Source of the DNA: Hymenobacter sp. GOD-10R | GTDB lineage: Bacteria; Bacteroidota; Bacteroidia; Cytophagales; Hymenobacteraceae | NCBI RefSeq assembly: GCF_035609205.1 | Contig: NZ_CP141184.1 | Location: 3,872,501 to 3,936,500 of the forward strand | Direction: 5' to 3' | Length of the DNA stretch: 64,000 nt | Part shown: positions 1-7,456 of the stretch, piece after piece | How the letters are laid out: every line of letters starts with the position of its first letter | Numbering within the stretch: position 1 is the first letter of the stretch | Translations under genes and position numbers: made by a program | The notes under the pieces: generated by a model | The model's database searches: none | What the model saw: only the letters and a program-made list of their open reading frames with translations | What the model was told of the DNA's origin: nothing

Positions 1-1064
1 TCAGCGCCGTGGAGCGCGTGCCGGGTTCCTGGCAGTTCAAGCCCAATGACCGCTTCTACGTCGGCGACTTCAACGGCGACGGCAAAGATGAGGTAGCGGT
101 GTTCAACGGCTCCGACTGGAACATGGAATACCTAGGCCTGCTGGCCGATGATGGCAAAAACGGCCTCAAGCTGATTGCCCGCTACGATAACACCATGCCG
201 AATTGGGACTTCAAAAAAGACGACCAGTTCTTTGTGGCGGACTTCAACGGCGACGGCAAAAAAGACCTCATCGTGTTCAACGGCACCAACTGGAGCATGC
301 CCTACCTAGGAATGCTGCAGTGCTCGGGCACTGGCTTCAGCCTGGTGCGGCGCTACGACGGCAACTTCGCGGGCTGGCAGATGACGGCTGGCGACAAGTT
401 CTACGTGGGCGACTTCGACGGCGACGGCAAACAGGACCTCTATGTGTTCAACGGCGACAATTGGTCGATTCCGTACCTCGCCATGCACCGCAGCACCGGC
501 AACGCCTACACCATGGTGAAGCGCTACGACGCCAACCTAGCTGGCTGGAACATGACCAAGGGCGACAAGTTCTACCCCGGCGACTTCGATGGCGACGGCA
601 AAACGGACTTGTATGTGTTCAACGGCGAAAACTGGAGCATGGCGTACCTTGCCATGATGACTTCTAACGGCGCGGCCGTCACGATGACGCGGCGCTACGA
701 CGGCAACGCCCCCGGCTGGCAGATGCGCAAGAGCGACCAGCACTATGTAGCCGAAATCAACGGCGACAAGAAAGCGGATCTGTTCGTGTACAACGCCACC
801 GACTGGGGCAAGGAGTACCTTGGTACCATGGTCTCGGACGGCACCAACCTAGCCTGCGCCTGGAAAGAAGACTGGGTTGGGGAGTGGAACCTAGGTTCCG
901 TCGACCACTTCATCCCCTGCAATTTCGAAGGAGCCGCTGGCAAGCGGGACTTGTTTGTGCACAATCAAAACTGGTTCGGCATGATCAAAGCCACGCCCAC
1001 GCTGACGCTGCAAAAGCTTTATTATAAGTACATTCATAACTACCGCTACGGTAGAAATTGGTAA
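1..1064 (+). CDS. FG-GAP/VCBS repeat protein, C-terminal part (5' end outside window)
   Basis: The frame is open through the left edge, so this is the C-terminal ~354 residues of a longer, probably exported protein. It consists of six tandem units of about 57 residues. Each begins with an aromatic-x-x-GDF stretch and a Ca-binding-type loop (DFNGDGKDE, DFDGDGKQD and variants), followed by VFNGxNW and YLxM. The fifth unit has a weakened loop (EINGDKKAD) and the sixth has lost it, ending in a Tyr/Arg-rich tail. Known of the family: such repeats form beta-propeller blades in integrin-like and surface or lectin-like proteins. No catalytic domain is visible in this part. The next gene starts 15 bases downstream behind a strong ribosome-binding site, suggesting co-transcription. 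The family is secure; the function is unknown. Confidence 0.85.
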   Translation, partial: SAVERVPGSWQFKPNDRFYVGDFNGDGKDEVAVFNGSDWNMEYLGLLADDGKNGLKLIARYDNTMPNWDFKKDDQFFVADFNGDGKKDLIVFNGTNWSMPYLGMLQCSGTGFSLVRRYDGNFAGWQMTAGDKFYVGDFDGDGKQDLYVFNGDNWSIPYLAMHRSTGNAYTMVKRYDANLAGWNMTKGDKFYPGDFDGDGKTDLYVFNGENWSMAYLAMMTSNGAAVTMTRRYDGNAPGWQMRKSDQHYVAEINGDKKADLFVYNATDWGKEYLGTMVSDGTNLACAWKEDWVGEWNLGSVDHFIPCNFEGAAGKRDLFVHNQNWFGMIKATPTLTLQKLYYKYIHNYRYGRNW

Positions 1065-1066
1065 GC

Positions 1067-1075
1067 AAGGAGGTG
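1067..1075 (+). promoter_or_regulatory. Strong Shine-Dalgarno sequence
   Basis: AAGGAGGTG lies four bases before the ATG at 1080 and is complementary to the usual 16S rRNA 3' end. Most genes in this window have no recognisable Shine-Dalgarno sequence, as is usual in Bacteroidota, so this one stands out. It fixes the start of the downstream gene. Confidence 0.7.
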
Positions 1076-1079
1076 TACG

Positions 1080-1835
1080 ATGAACAGAAAATCAATCCGC
1101 GGTATTTATTCTAAGCCCATGGACGCTGCCGCCCGTCCGATAATCGAAAACGCCAAGCTGCCCACCATGACTGATGCCGTGGCGCCCATGCAGCAAGCGC
1201 CCGCCCGCGACGCAAACTCCCGCCTAATGGATGATGCGCAGCCGCCCATAATTGACACCACCAAGCCTACGATGGGCGCGTTTGTTGTGGACCAGCCCGG
1301 CCCGATTCGCGTGATACCACGTGTATTGCCAGACCAAGAACCCCGGCTGATCCGCGCCGCGCCCGACACTTCGTACGTAGTGCTGCGGATGCGTGTGCAA
1401 GATGGTAAGCTAGCTATTGTTGGCTCTAAACGGGTGGATGGTCCGCTGCTGGCCGAAGAGGAAGTCGTGCAGGATGGTCTAACCTACGAAGCCTCGGTCG
1501 ATGATAAGCGCCTGAGCCTAGGCTCGGTACCGGATTTCGGCGAGCAGCGCAGCTACCCGCGCCCCGGCACCACCGAGCACTACATCACGGTGCTGCCTAG
1601 CTTCGACTTCAACCTGCGCGTGCCCAGCGACAAGATCAGCTTGCAGGATCTGCCGAAGCTGAAGATTTCGCTGTACCGCTTCAAAGTGCCGGTGCCCAAC
1701 CTGAAGCTAGGCCCGCAACCTCTGCGAGCTCAACTCGACCAAGAGGTACGCGTTGTGGCAGAATTGAACGGCATTCAAGTAGCGAAGCTCCCGAGCGACG
1801 TGCAAGAAGTTGTACGACGGGCCTTTACGCGCTAA
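1080..1835 (+). CDS. Hypothetical protein, possibly co-transcribed with FG-GAP protein
   Basis: 251 residues, not recognised. The first ~90 residues are rich in Pro, Ala and Met and contain loosely repeated PI-I-x-T/N-A/T-K phrases (ARPIIENAKLPT, QPPIIDTTKPT), which looks disordered. Residues ~95-250 look like a folded beta-rich domain with alternating hydrophobic stretches. No signal peptide or membrane segment is seen. The start is the ATG behind AAGGAGGTG. The gene follows the FG-GAP protein by 15 bases, so it may be made with it. Alternative: a structural or secretion-related partner of the repeat protein. That is inference only. Confidence 0.7.
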   Translation: MNRKSIRGIYSKPMDAAARPIIENAKLPTMTDAVAPMQQAPARDANSRLMDDAQPPIIDTTKPTMGAFVVDQPGPIRVIPRVLPDQEPRLIRAAPDTSYVVLRMRVQDGKLAIVGSKRVDGPLLAEEEVVQDGLTYEASVDDKRLSLGSVPDFGEQRSYPRPGTTEHYITVLPSFDFNLRVPSDKISLQDLPKLKISLYRFKVPVPNLKLGPQPLRAQLDQEVRVVAELNGIQVAKLPSDVQEVVRRAFTR

Positions 1836-1889
1836 GCGGTGTAGCGTAAGGCCTGCGAAGTAGCGAAAGTTAAAACCAGAGCTAGGTCT

Positions 1890-2013
1890 AAGCTCCCCTC
1901 CTTTTTTAAGGAGGGGGTTGGGGGTGGTTAGCTAGAGCTAGAAAACTAGAATTAGCTTGTCGTTCAACGACAAGGAACCACCCCAACCCCTCCTTAAAAA
2001 AGGAGGGGAGCTT
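1890..2013. repeat. MITE-like intergenic element, copy 1
   Basis: About 124 bp bounded by inverted repeats of ~36 bp. The left arm begins AAGCTCCCCTCC and runs to GGGGGTGGTT; the right arm mirrors it and ends GGAGGGGAGCTT. Each arm also contains its own hairpin (CCTCCTTTTTTAAGGAGG). The centre holds a GAGCTAGAAAACTAGAATTAG stretch and TCGTTCAAC. A second copy lies at 21204-21325 with the same arms and a similar centre. No ORF is present. It lies downstream of a plus-strand gene and may also act as a terminator. Confidence 0.85.
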
Positions 2014-2121
2014 CGTGCTAACCCTAGCCCTATGCTGTGAACCCTTGTCCGATTATATTCTTAGAACCTAGGTCAAGGTCATTCAAGTAGGCTCGAAGCG
2101 TAGGCTTCGCGCTACCTTTCT

Positions 2122-2165
2122 AAAGCGCCACCAGACTCCCGCAGTCTGGTGGCGCTTTGCTTTTG
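2122..2165 (+). terminator. Intrinsic terminator
   Basis: A perfect 16-bp stem (AAAGCGCCACCAGACT and its complement) closes a 5-base loop and is followed by GCTTTTG. It ends transcription from the left and lies ~60 bases before the permease start. Between the repeat element and this hairpin (2014-2121) I see no gene, only a short CGAAGC/GCTTCG hairpin. Confidence 0.8.
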
Positions 2166-2227
2166 TTGTGGTTGCCGCCCGCGTTGTAGTATCTTCCGCG
2201 CTGACAAAACAACTACTCTCACTCCGT

Positions 2228-3721
2228 ATGCCCGAAGAACAAGGCCATTTTCAGCGTGCCATTACCCTTTTTGATGCCGTTATGCTCGTCACGGGCGGCA
2301 TGATTGGGTCCGGTATTTTCATTGTATCGTCGGGCATTGCTCGGCAGGTTGGGTCGGCGGGTTGGCTGCTCGTGGTGTGGCTGCTCACTGGCTTTATCAC
2401 ACTGGCGGCGGCGGTGAGCTACGGGGAGCTTGCTGCCATGTTCCCCAAAGTAGGCGGCCAATACGTGTACCTGCGCGAAGCATATAACAAGCTCGTAGCC
2501 TTCCTCTACGGCTGGACTCTGTTTCTAGTGATTCAAACAGGGGTTATTGCCGCCGTGGCCGTCGCGTTTGCGCGCTTCACGGGTGTGCTGCTGCCCTGGT
2601 TCAGCGAAACCAACGTGCTCTTCCAAGTCGGTCCGCTCGCCCTACCCTTCCGCGATACGCCCTATACGTTTCAGTTTACCACGGTGCAGCTATTGGCCAT
2701 TGCCCTGATCGTGGGGCTCACGGCCATCAACACGCGCGGGGTACGCACGGGCAAGCTCATTCAGAACATCTTTGGCTCAACGAAGCTCATTGCCCTTTTC
2801 GGCCTGATCGTGCTAGGCTTTGCCATCGGTATCAACTCGGAAGCTGTTTCGGCCAACTTCCACAACATGTGGGATGCCGCCCGCCACACCGCCGGTCAGC
2901 CGACGGTACCGCTTTCCAGTTCGGCGCTCGTGCTGGCCATTGGTATGGGCATGGTCGGCTCCTTGTTTAGCTCTGATTCTTGGAACAACATCGGCTTCTC
3001 AGGCGATGAAGTCGTAAATCCGCAGCGAACTATTGTATTGAGCATGGCCATCGGCACGGCTATCGTGACGGCATTGTACCTGCTCATCAACTTGATGTAC
3101 CTGATGGTGCTGCCTCTTCAGGGCGACCCGCAGGCTACTACTCTCGCGGGCCGCGGCCTGATGTACGCTACCAACGACCTCGTGGCAACTGCTGTTGCAG
3201 AAAGCTTCCTAGGTCCAGTGGGCGCCTACGTACTGGCCGTACTCATCATGATCAGCACGTTCAGCTGCGACAACGGCACTATCCTGTCGGGCGCGCGGGC
3301 ATATTATGCCATGGCCAAGGATGGCGTTTTCTTCCCGGCTATGGCCCGGCTCAACAAGGCAGGTGTACCAGGCGTGGCCCTATGGGTACAGTGCGCGTGG
3401 GGCTGCTTACTCTGCCTCTCCGGCTCCTACGGCCAGCTCCTTGACTACGTAATGTTCTCGGTAGTGCTGTTTTACGTCATCACCATCATCGGCATTTTTG
3501 TGCTGCGCCGCACCCGCCCCGATGCACCCCGGCCGTACCGAGCAGCAGGTTACCCAATCATCCCGCTGCTGTACGTGGTACTCGCTTCTAGCTTCTGCCT
3601 TATCCTCCTCACCCAACCCGAAACGGCTGACTTCTCCCGCCGGGGTCTGGTTTTGGTTGCCCTCGGGGTCCCCGTGTACTTTCTATTTGGGCGACGCTTC
3701 GCGAACAAGACGGAGTTGTAA
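2228..3721 (+). CDS. APC-family amino acid permease
   Basis: 497 residues from the ATG at 2228. The open frame extends to a GTG at 2168, but the upstream 20 residues look unlike the family, whose N-terminus is a short hydrophilic stretch before TM1. Features: TM1 with the substrate-binding GSGIF motif (GGMIGSGIFIV), about 12 hydrophobic segments, and an FSSDSWNNIGFSGDEV stretch in the TM6 region like that of LAT/SteT-type amino acid exchangers. Known of the family: secondary transport of amino acids or polyamines across the inner membrane. The substrate cannot be read from sequence. It stands alone between two hairpins. Confidence 0.9.
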   Translation: MPEEQGHFQRAITLFDAVMLVTGGMIGSGIFIVSSGIARQVGSAGWLLVVWLLTGFITLAAAVSYGELAAMFPKVGGQYVYLREAYNKLVAFLYGWTLFLVIQTGVIAAVAVAFARFTGVLLPWFSETNVLFQVGPLALPFRDTPYTFQFTTVQLLAIALIVGLTAINTRGVRTGKLIQNIFGSTKLIALFGLIVLGFAIGINSEAVSANFHNMWDAARHTAGQPTVPLSSSALVLAIGMGMVGSLFSSDSWNNIGFSGDEVVNPQRTIVLSMAIGTAIVTALYLLINLMYLMVLPLQGDPQATTLAGRGLMYATNDLVATAVAESFLGPVGAYVLAVLIMISTFSCDNGTILSGARAYYAMAKDGVFFPAMARLNKAGVPGVALWVQCAWGCLLCLSGSYGQLLDYVMFSVVLFYVITIIGIFVLRRTRPDAPRPYRAAGYPIIPLLYVVLASSFCLILLTQPETADFSRRGLVLVALGVPVYFLFGRRFANKTEL

Positions 3722-3746
3722 ACAGGAGTTTGTCATCGATTCCTCT

Positions 3747-3791
3747 ATAAACAACACCGGCCGCTCAAATTGAGCGGCCGGTGTTGTTTAT
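3747..3791. terminator. Bidirectional terminator, 22-bp perfect stem
   Basis: A perfect inverted repeat of 22 bp per arm with a single central A, core AACACCGGCCGCTCAA, lies between the convergent permease and the small minus-strand gene. A/T-rich ends on both sides give a U-run in either direction. Confidence 0.85.
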
Positions 3792-3827
3792 AAGCTTTTG
3801 CAGCTTGGGCAAGTGCTTTCGTACAAC

Positions 3828-4259
3828 CTAGGCTTGCTGGGTAGGGCGGTCGGTGTTCATGTTGTTCGGTACCTCCTGTGGGCCGTTGGCTTCTTTCTCG
3901 CCGAATTCCTGCGCGTGGCTGCGCACGGAGTGGTCTAGCTCGTAGCTACCTTCGGCCTCAAAGCCAGGGCCTTGGGCTTGCTCGCCGGCGTTATCGTGGT
4001 CGTTGCCTCCCTGGGGCGAGGTTTCGCTGCCTCCGATGTGTAGGTTTTCGAGCTGATCTTTCTGGTTACTGCGCTGGTCGTAGCCATTAGCGCCCGTGTT
4101 ACGGTAGGCCGAAGGATCGTTGCTCTCTTTGCCGTTACTTTCCTGTTCCTTCACTTTTTTGTGTTGTTCCAGGTTTTCGTTCTTGGCAATGCCTTCTTTG
4201 ATGTTGGCGTTTTCGTTCTGGTTATCGTCGTTGTTGTCGAAAAGACTATCGAGTATCAT
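3828..4259 (-). CDS. Small, highly hydrophilic, predicted disordered protein
   Basis: 143 residues dominated by Asn, Glu, Gln, Gly, Asp and Lys, with almost no hydrophobic residues after the N-terminal MILDSLFDNNDD. No cysteine, signal peptide or membrane segment is present. The composition is that of hydrophilin/LEA-like stress proteins, but no LEA motif is visible. Short phrases such as NGKESNDPSAYRNTGANG and GNDHDNAGEQAQGPGFE suggest a conserved lineage-specific family. It is convergent with the permease. A role in desiccation or osmotic stress is inference from composition only. Confidence 0.65.
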   Translation of the reverse strand: MILDSLFDNNDDNQNENANIKEGIAKNENLEQHKKVKEQESNGKESNDPSAYRNTGANGYDQRSNQKDQLENLHIGGSETSPQGGNDHDNAGEQAQGPGFEAEGSYELDHSVRSHAQEFGEKEANGPQEVPNNMNTDRPTQQA

Positions 4260-4429
4260 CAGTTCCGTAGTTTAGAAAGTGGATGGTAGGGTATGCTTAT
4301 TTTGTTTACGGCAGGTCGGGTTAAGAGTTGTAGGACCCAGCTACCGTTTGCTAGCTAGCCGCCCTACTCCAAATACCGTACACTACCAGTGCCTGCATTA
4401 GTTAGCGGCCCTCATCCGGCTTCCTGACT

Positions 4430-4437
4430 TATCTTTG
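4430..4437 (+). promoter_or_regulatory. Bacteroidota-type promoter -7 element
   Basis: TATCTTTG fits the TAnnTTTG -7 consensus of the phylum and sits 20 bases before the ATG at 4458. I see no clear -33 TTTG at the usual spacing. Confidence 0.5.
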
Positions 4438-4457
4438 TGCCCTAGCTCTCTTCTTGC

Positions 4458-4688
4458 ATGGATTTCTCCAAACTTTACCGCCCTAGTGCCCTCAACAGCT
4501 ACCAGTTCATTGCCGTGACGGGCCTGATCATGAGCGCTGCGGCTCACCTGATCCTGCATTTTTTTGTGCACCATCAAGTACCAGGGTTCAACTGGCTTTA
4601 CGTGTGCTGGACGGGCCTCTACATCATTGGCTCCTTGATGAACCTGTTTGGCAAGCCCAGCGACGGACACCATCACCACCATCACTAA
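4458..4688 (+). CDS. Small two-TM membrane protein with natural C-terminal His6
   Basis: 76 residues. Two hydrophobic helices (about residues 17-36 and 46-64) are separated by a short loop containing HHQVPGFNW. The tail GKPSDG is followed by six histidines (codons CAC CAT CAC CAC CAT CAC) and the stop. The start is the only ATG giving the full first helix, and a promoter-like TATCTTTG precedes it. The family is not recognised; similar small membrane proteins are common in Bacteroidota. The His tail could bind Ni, Zn or Cu at the membrane surface, which is inference. Confidence 0.75.
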   Translation: MDFSKLYRPSALNSYQFIAVTGLIMSAAAHLILHFFVHHQVPGFNWLYVCWTGLYIIGSLMNLFGKPSDGHHHHHH

Positions 4689-4719
4689 TCGAGGCAGTTT
4701 TCTAGCTGCCTAGCTTGCG

Positions 4720-4760
4720 CGCAGACTTGCTACCTAGCAGGTCTGCGTTTGTATTTCTGC
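4720..4760 (+). terminator. Intrinsic terminator
   Basis: A 12-bp stem (CGCAGACTTGCT pairing with AGCAGGTCTGCG, one G-U) with a 4-base loop is followed by a T-rich stretch. A weaker AGGCAG/CTGCCT hairpin precedes it at 4692-4711. It closes the small membrane-protein gene. Confidence 0.65.
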
Positions 4761-4824
4761 TCTTTTGCAAAACGCCTATTGGATCAAGCAAGCTTTGCAA
4801 CGATCCTAGTATAGAGTTGCTGCT

Positions 4825-5160
4825 CTACGGGGTAGAAGTAAATGTCTGTCGTGGCAAAGGCTTCACCGCCTTAGCATCCCGCTGGTTGCTATTTGGGCGA
4901 ACAGTAGGCATGTTTGCTGGCGACGAAGGGGTTGAGACACGCATTGCATTAGGACGGCTCACGAAGCTTCCTCCCGGCTCTAACTGCTTGGTAGTGCCTT
5001 TTTCCTCAACGTTGGCTACACCAATAAAGCGGCGCATAGGTCTTTTTCTAGGTTCTATCTGCTTGGTAATGCGCGCTGGATTGGGCTGCAGAAAGCCGTC
5101 TGCGAAGCAAAAGGCTGGTAACATACCTAAGGCACTTATATAGAAAGCTAGCTTCTTCAT
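4825..5160 (-). CDS. Small exported hypothetical protein
   Basis: 111 residues from the ATG at 5160. The frame is open further upstream, but this start gives a clean signal peptide (MKKLAFYISALGMLPAFCFA, cleavage before DGFLQ). The mature part is short, basic and Pro/Ser/Thr-rich with no recognisable domain, and contains two ARITKQIEPRK/GTTKQLEPGG-like phrases. A plus-strand frame across the same DNA lacks any such signature. The function is unknown. Confidence 0.55.
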   Translation of the reverse strand: MKKLAFYISALGMLPAFCFADGFLQPNPARITKQIEPRKRPMRRFIGVANVEEKGTTKQLEPGGSFVSRPNAMRVSTPSSPANMPTVRPNSNQRDAKAVKPLPRQTFTSTP

Positions 5161-5500
5161 CAGACGTAGTAGTTTGCTTATGCAGAGCCATTTGCGTGCA
5201 GTAAAGTTGCAGACGCGGCCTGTACAGTCTCGTTTATAAGTCAACTCTTTTGCGTGCTACTAGCATCCGCTACCCGCACGAACAACTCCCGCTTTTACTA
5301 TTCTTAGTTGAAGTTAAACTTTATGGGCATTTATATTTAATTCTCTATCAGTTATTTATTCTGATTACCTGTGTACTAGACAATCCTTGGCAAAAGAATG
5401 TCCGTACACACACTCGTGCCGCTAACCTTCTTGCGGTAATTGAAGCTAGGCCGCCGACGTCTCCCACCCTGTCGCGGCATGTGAAGTATTTCATTTTGCT
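5161..5500. other. Intergenic region, A/T-rich centre
   Basis: About 340 bp between the divergent small exported protein and the membrane glycosyltransferase. The segment 5285-5400 is markedly A/T-rich for this window and is the likely promoter region for the rightward glycan genes. I see no clear TAnnTTTG and no supported gene. Confidence 0.4.
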
Positions 5501-7159
5501 ATGAAGCACATGGACAGTGGCGTTGCGCCAGGTAACCGCACGGTGTGGTGGTGGCTGGCGTTACTAGCCGTAGTGGTGGGAATTGGATTGCGGGTGTGGC
5601 AATGGTCACTTGGCACCACCATGTTTATGGATGAGCTAGCCATTGTGCACAACGTAGTTACTCGCTCGGCCGGGCAGTTGGTCAGCGCCCCCTTGGTCGA
5701 GGCCCAGGTGGCGCCGCCTTTGTTTTTAGTCGTGGAGAAAGCCTGCTGGACGCTCTTCGGCAGCTCGGAGCTGTCATTACGCTTACCGCCGTTGCTCGCC
5801 TCCGTGGTGGCCCTGCTACTGTTCTGGCCGGTGGCGCGACACGTCCTCGACGAGCGCCTGGTGCCGCTGGCGCTGTTGACGTTTGCGGTGGGCGTCACCT
5901 TCGTACATTATAGCAACCAAGTAAAGCAGTATGCCAGCGACGCGGCCGTGGGGTTGCTGATCTTGTACCTAGCATTGCGCTTACGCGAGGTCAAGCTGCC
6001 ATCTGCTCATTTTTGGGTGCTGGGAGCACTAGCAGGTTTGGTGCTGCCTTTCTACTCGCAAGCTTCGCTGATGTACTTCGCTGGTTGTGGCGCGGCGCTG
6101 GTGCTCCTGGCCTACTTCGATGCTGGCCGCCCCCGGTTGCGGGTTACGCTGACGGTGGTAGCGGCCTGGGCGGTAGGATGCGTGCTGAGCCTAGCTTTGG
6201 CACAGAACACACTACGGCCCATTGACCAAGCCTTTATGCATTATTTCTGGCGCGAAGGCATGCTGCCGCTGAATGTGCACTTGCCCATCGACTTCACCCA
6301 GGATCTGGCGGAGCGCTGGGCCAATGGCCTTGGCTGGCCGCATCCTGCCAGCATTTGGGTGGGATTCACCCTGCTCGGCGTGGGGCTACTATGGTGGCAG
6401 CACCGCGAAGTAGCCCTCCTACTGACGGCGCCGTGGGTGCTGAGCACGCTGGCGGCGCTGCTGCACCAGTTTCCGTTGCGGCAGCGCTTGATGGATTTTC
6501 TGGTGCCTACCCTGATTCTGTTTGTGTTCGTGGCTTTTCAGGCCTTCGTGCGGTGGGCTTGGCGGCGCAGTGCCGTGCTGGGCGGGGTGGCGCTGGGGCT
6601 ATGTCTGCTTCCTATCTTGTACAGCACGACTCGTCATAATCTGCCGCCTTTCTGCGTGGAAGACGCCAAGACGCTGTACGCTAAGCTAGCTCAAGTACGC
6701 CGCCCTACCGATGCTGTTTATGCCTACTATGGGGCAGGGCAGTATTTGCGGTGGTATGGCCCGCAGTATGGCCTTCGCCCCGCCAGCTACAAGCTAGGGC
6801 ATTGCTACCGCCACTTTCCAGGAGCCGAGCGCAACTACTTGAAGGAAGTAGATGCGTTTCGGGGGCGACGCGTGTGGCTGGTGATGATGCACTTTGACTC
6901 GTACGAAGAGCAGGACTTGAACGCCTACCTGAGCAGTATCGGGCAGCCGGGGCCGCGCATTACGGTGCTAGCTCGAATGCCCGACGAATCAGTAGGCTAC
7001 AAGGTATCCTACGCCCAGCTCTACGACCTGACCGATGCCAAGCGAGCCGCACGCTTCTCGGCCGCCACCTTTCCGCTTGTACCCACGCCCGAGCGCCCCG
7101 CCGACGAGATATGCTGGAGCTGCTACGGGCCACAAGCCATTGCTAATAACCACTACTAG
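5501..7159 (+). CDS. GT39-family-like membrane glycosyltransferase (ArnT/PMT-like)
   Basis: 552 residues. The N-terminal ~400 residues carry about ten hydrophobic segments; a soluble C-terminal part follows. The first loop has the acidic signature (TTMFMDELAI) expected for lipid-linked-sugar transferases, and NQVKQYASDAAVG matches the conserved loop of dolichol/undecaprenyl-phosphate-sugar-dependent enzymes. Predicted role: transfer of a sugar from a polyprenyl-phosphate donor on the outer face of the inner membrane. The acceptor is unknown. It lies upstream of a flippase and a GT2 enzyme, suggesting a glycan or glycolipid locus. Confidence 0.8.
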   Translation: MKHMDSGVAPGNRTVWWWLALLAVVVGIGLRVWQWSLGTTMFMDELAIVHNVVTRSAGQLVSAPLVEAQVAPPLFLVVEKACWTLFGSSELSLRLPPLLASVVALLLFWPVARHVLDERLVPLALLTFAVGVTFVHYSNQVKQYASDAAVGLLILYLALRLREVKLPSAHFWVLGALAGLVLPFYSQASLMYFAGCGAALVLLAYFDAGRPRLRVTLTVVAAWAVGCVLSLALAQNTLRPIDQAFMHYFWREGMLPLNVHLPIDFTQDLAERWANGLGWPHPASIWVGFTLLGVGLLWWQHREVALLLTAPWVLSTLAALLHQFPLRQRLMDFLVPTLILFVFVAFQAFVRWAWRRSAVLGGVALGLCLLPILYSTTRHNLPPFCVEDAKTLYAKLAQVRRPTDAVYAYYGAGQYLRWYGPQYGLRPASYKLGHCYRHFPGAERNYLKEVDAFRGRRVWLVMMHFDSYEEQDLNAYLSSIGQPGPRITVLARMPDESVGYKVSYAQLYDLTDAKRAARFSAATFPLVPTPERPADEICWSCYGPQAIANNHY

Positions 7160-7456
7160 CGCACTTCCAACTCCCCAAAAAGCAAACTACACACCGGCGA
7201 CTAACCTAACTATAATCCCAAATCCAACTTGAATAACCATCAGATTTTCTGGCCTTTCGCAAAGATTATACCTTGCGTAGGTCAGTTTATGGATAAGCTT
7301 CCTGGCTAATCTGCAACCCGCATCAGGTAAATGTAGTAAGGACGTGGAAGGATGGGATAAAAGCTCAACAGCTGCATTTTCTCAAGCTCATTCTTACGCT
7401 GCCCTTTCTACCTACTACCTGGCTGGTCTTATTCGAGAGCCTTACACACCTGCTTT
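7160..7456. other. Intergenic region before flippase operon
   Basis: About 300 bp without a supported gene. It contains TATACCTTG near 7268, a poor match to the -7 consensus. No hairpin with a U-run is evident. It presumably holds the promoter of the flippase-GT2 pair. Confidence 0.3.

Noticed and set aside
203..667. Frame-shifted Arg/Gln-rich ORF inside the FG-GAP gene
   Set aside because: Its repetition is only the out-of-frame reading of the repeat DNA.
4668..4688. Vector-derived His tag or contamination
   Set aside because: No linker, protease site or vector sequence is present; the flanks are ordinary chromosome with a matching terminator.
4715..5143. Plus-strand frame overlapping the small exported protein
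   Set aside because: The minus-strand frame has a textbook signal peptide and a natural start at 5160; the plus-strand frame has no recognisable feature.
5250..5504. 84-residue ORF in the A/T-rich gap before the GT39-like gene
   Set aside because: Amino-acid composition and A/T-rich DNA look like a promoter region, and it overlaps the next start.
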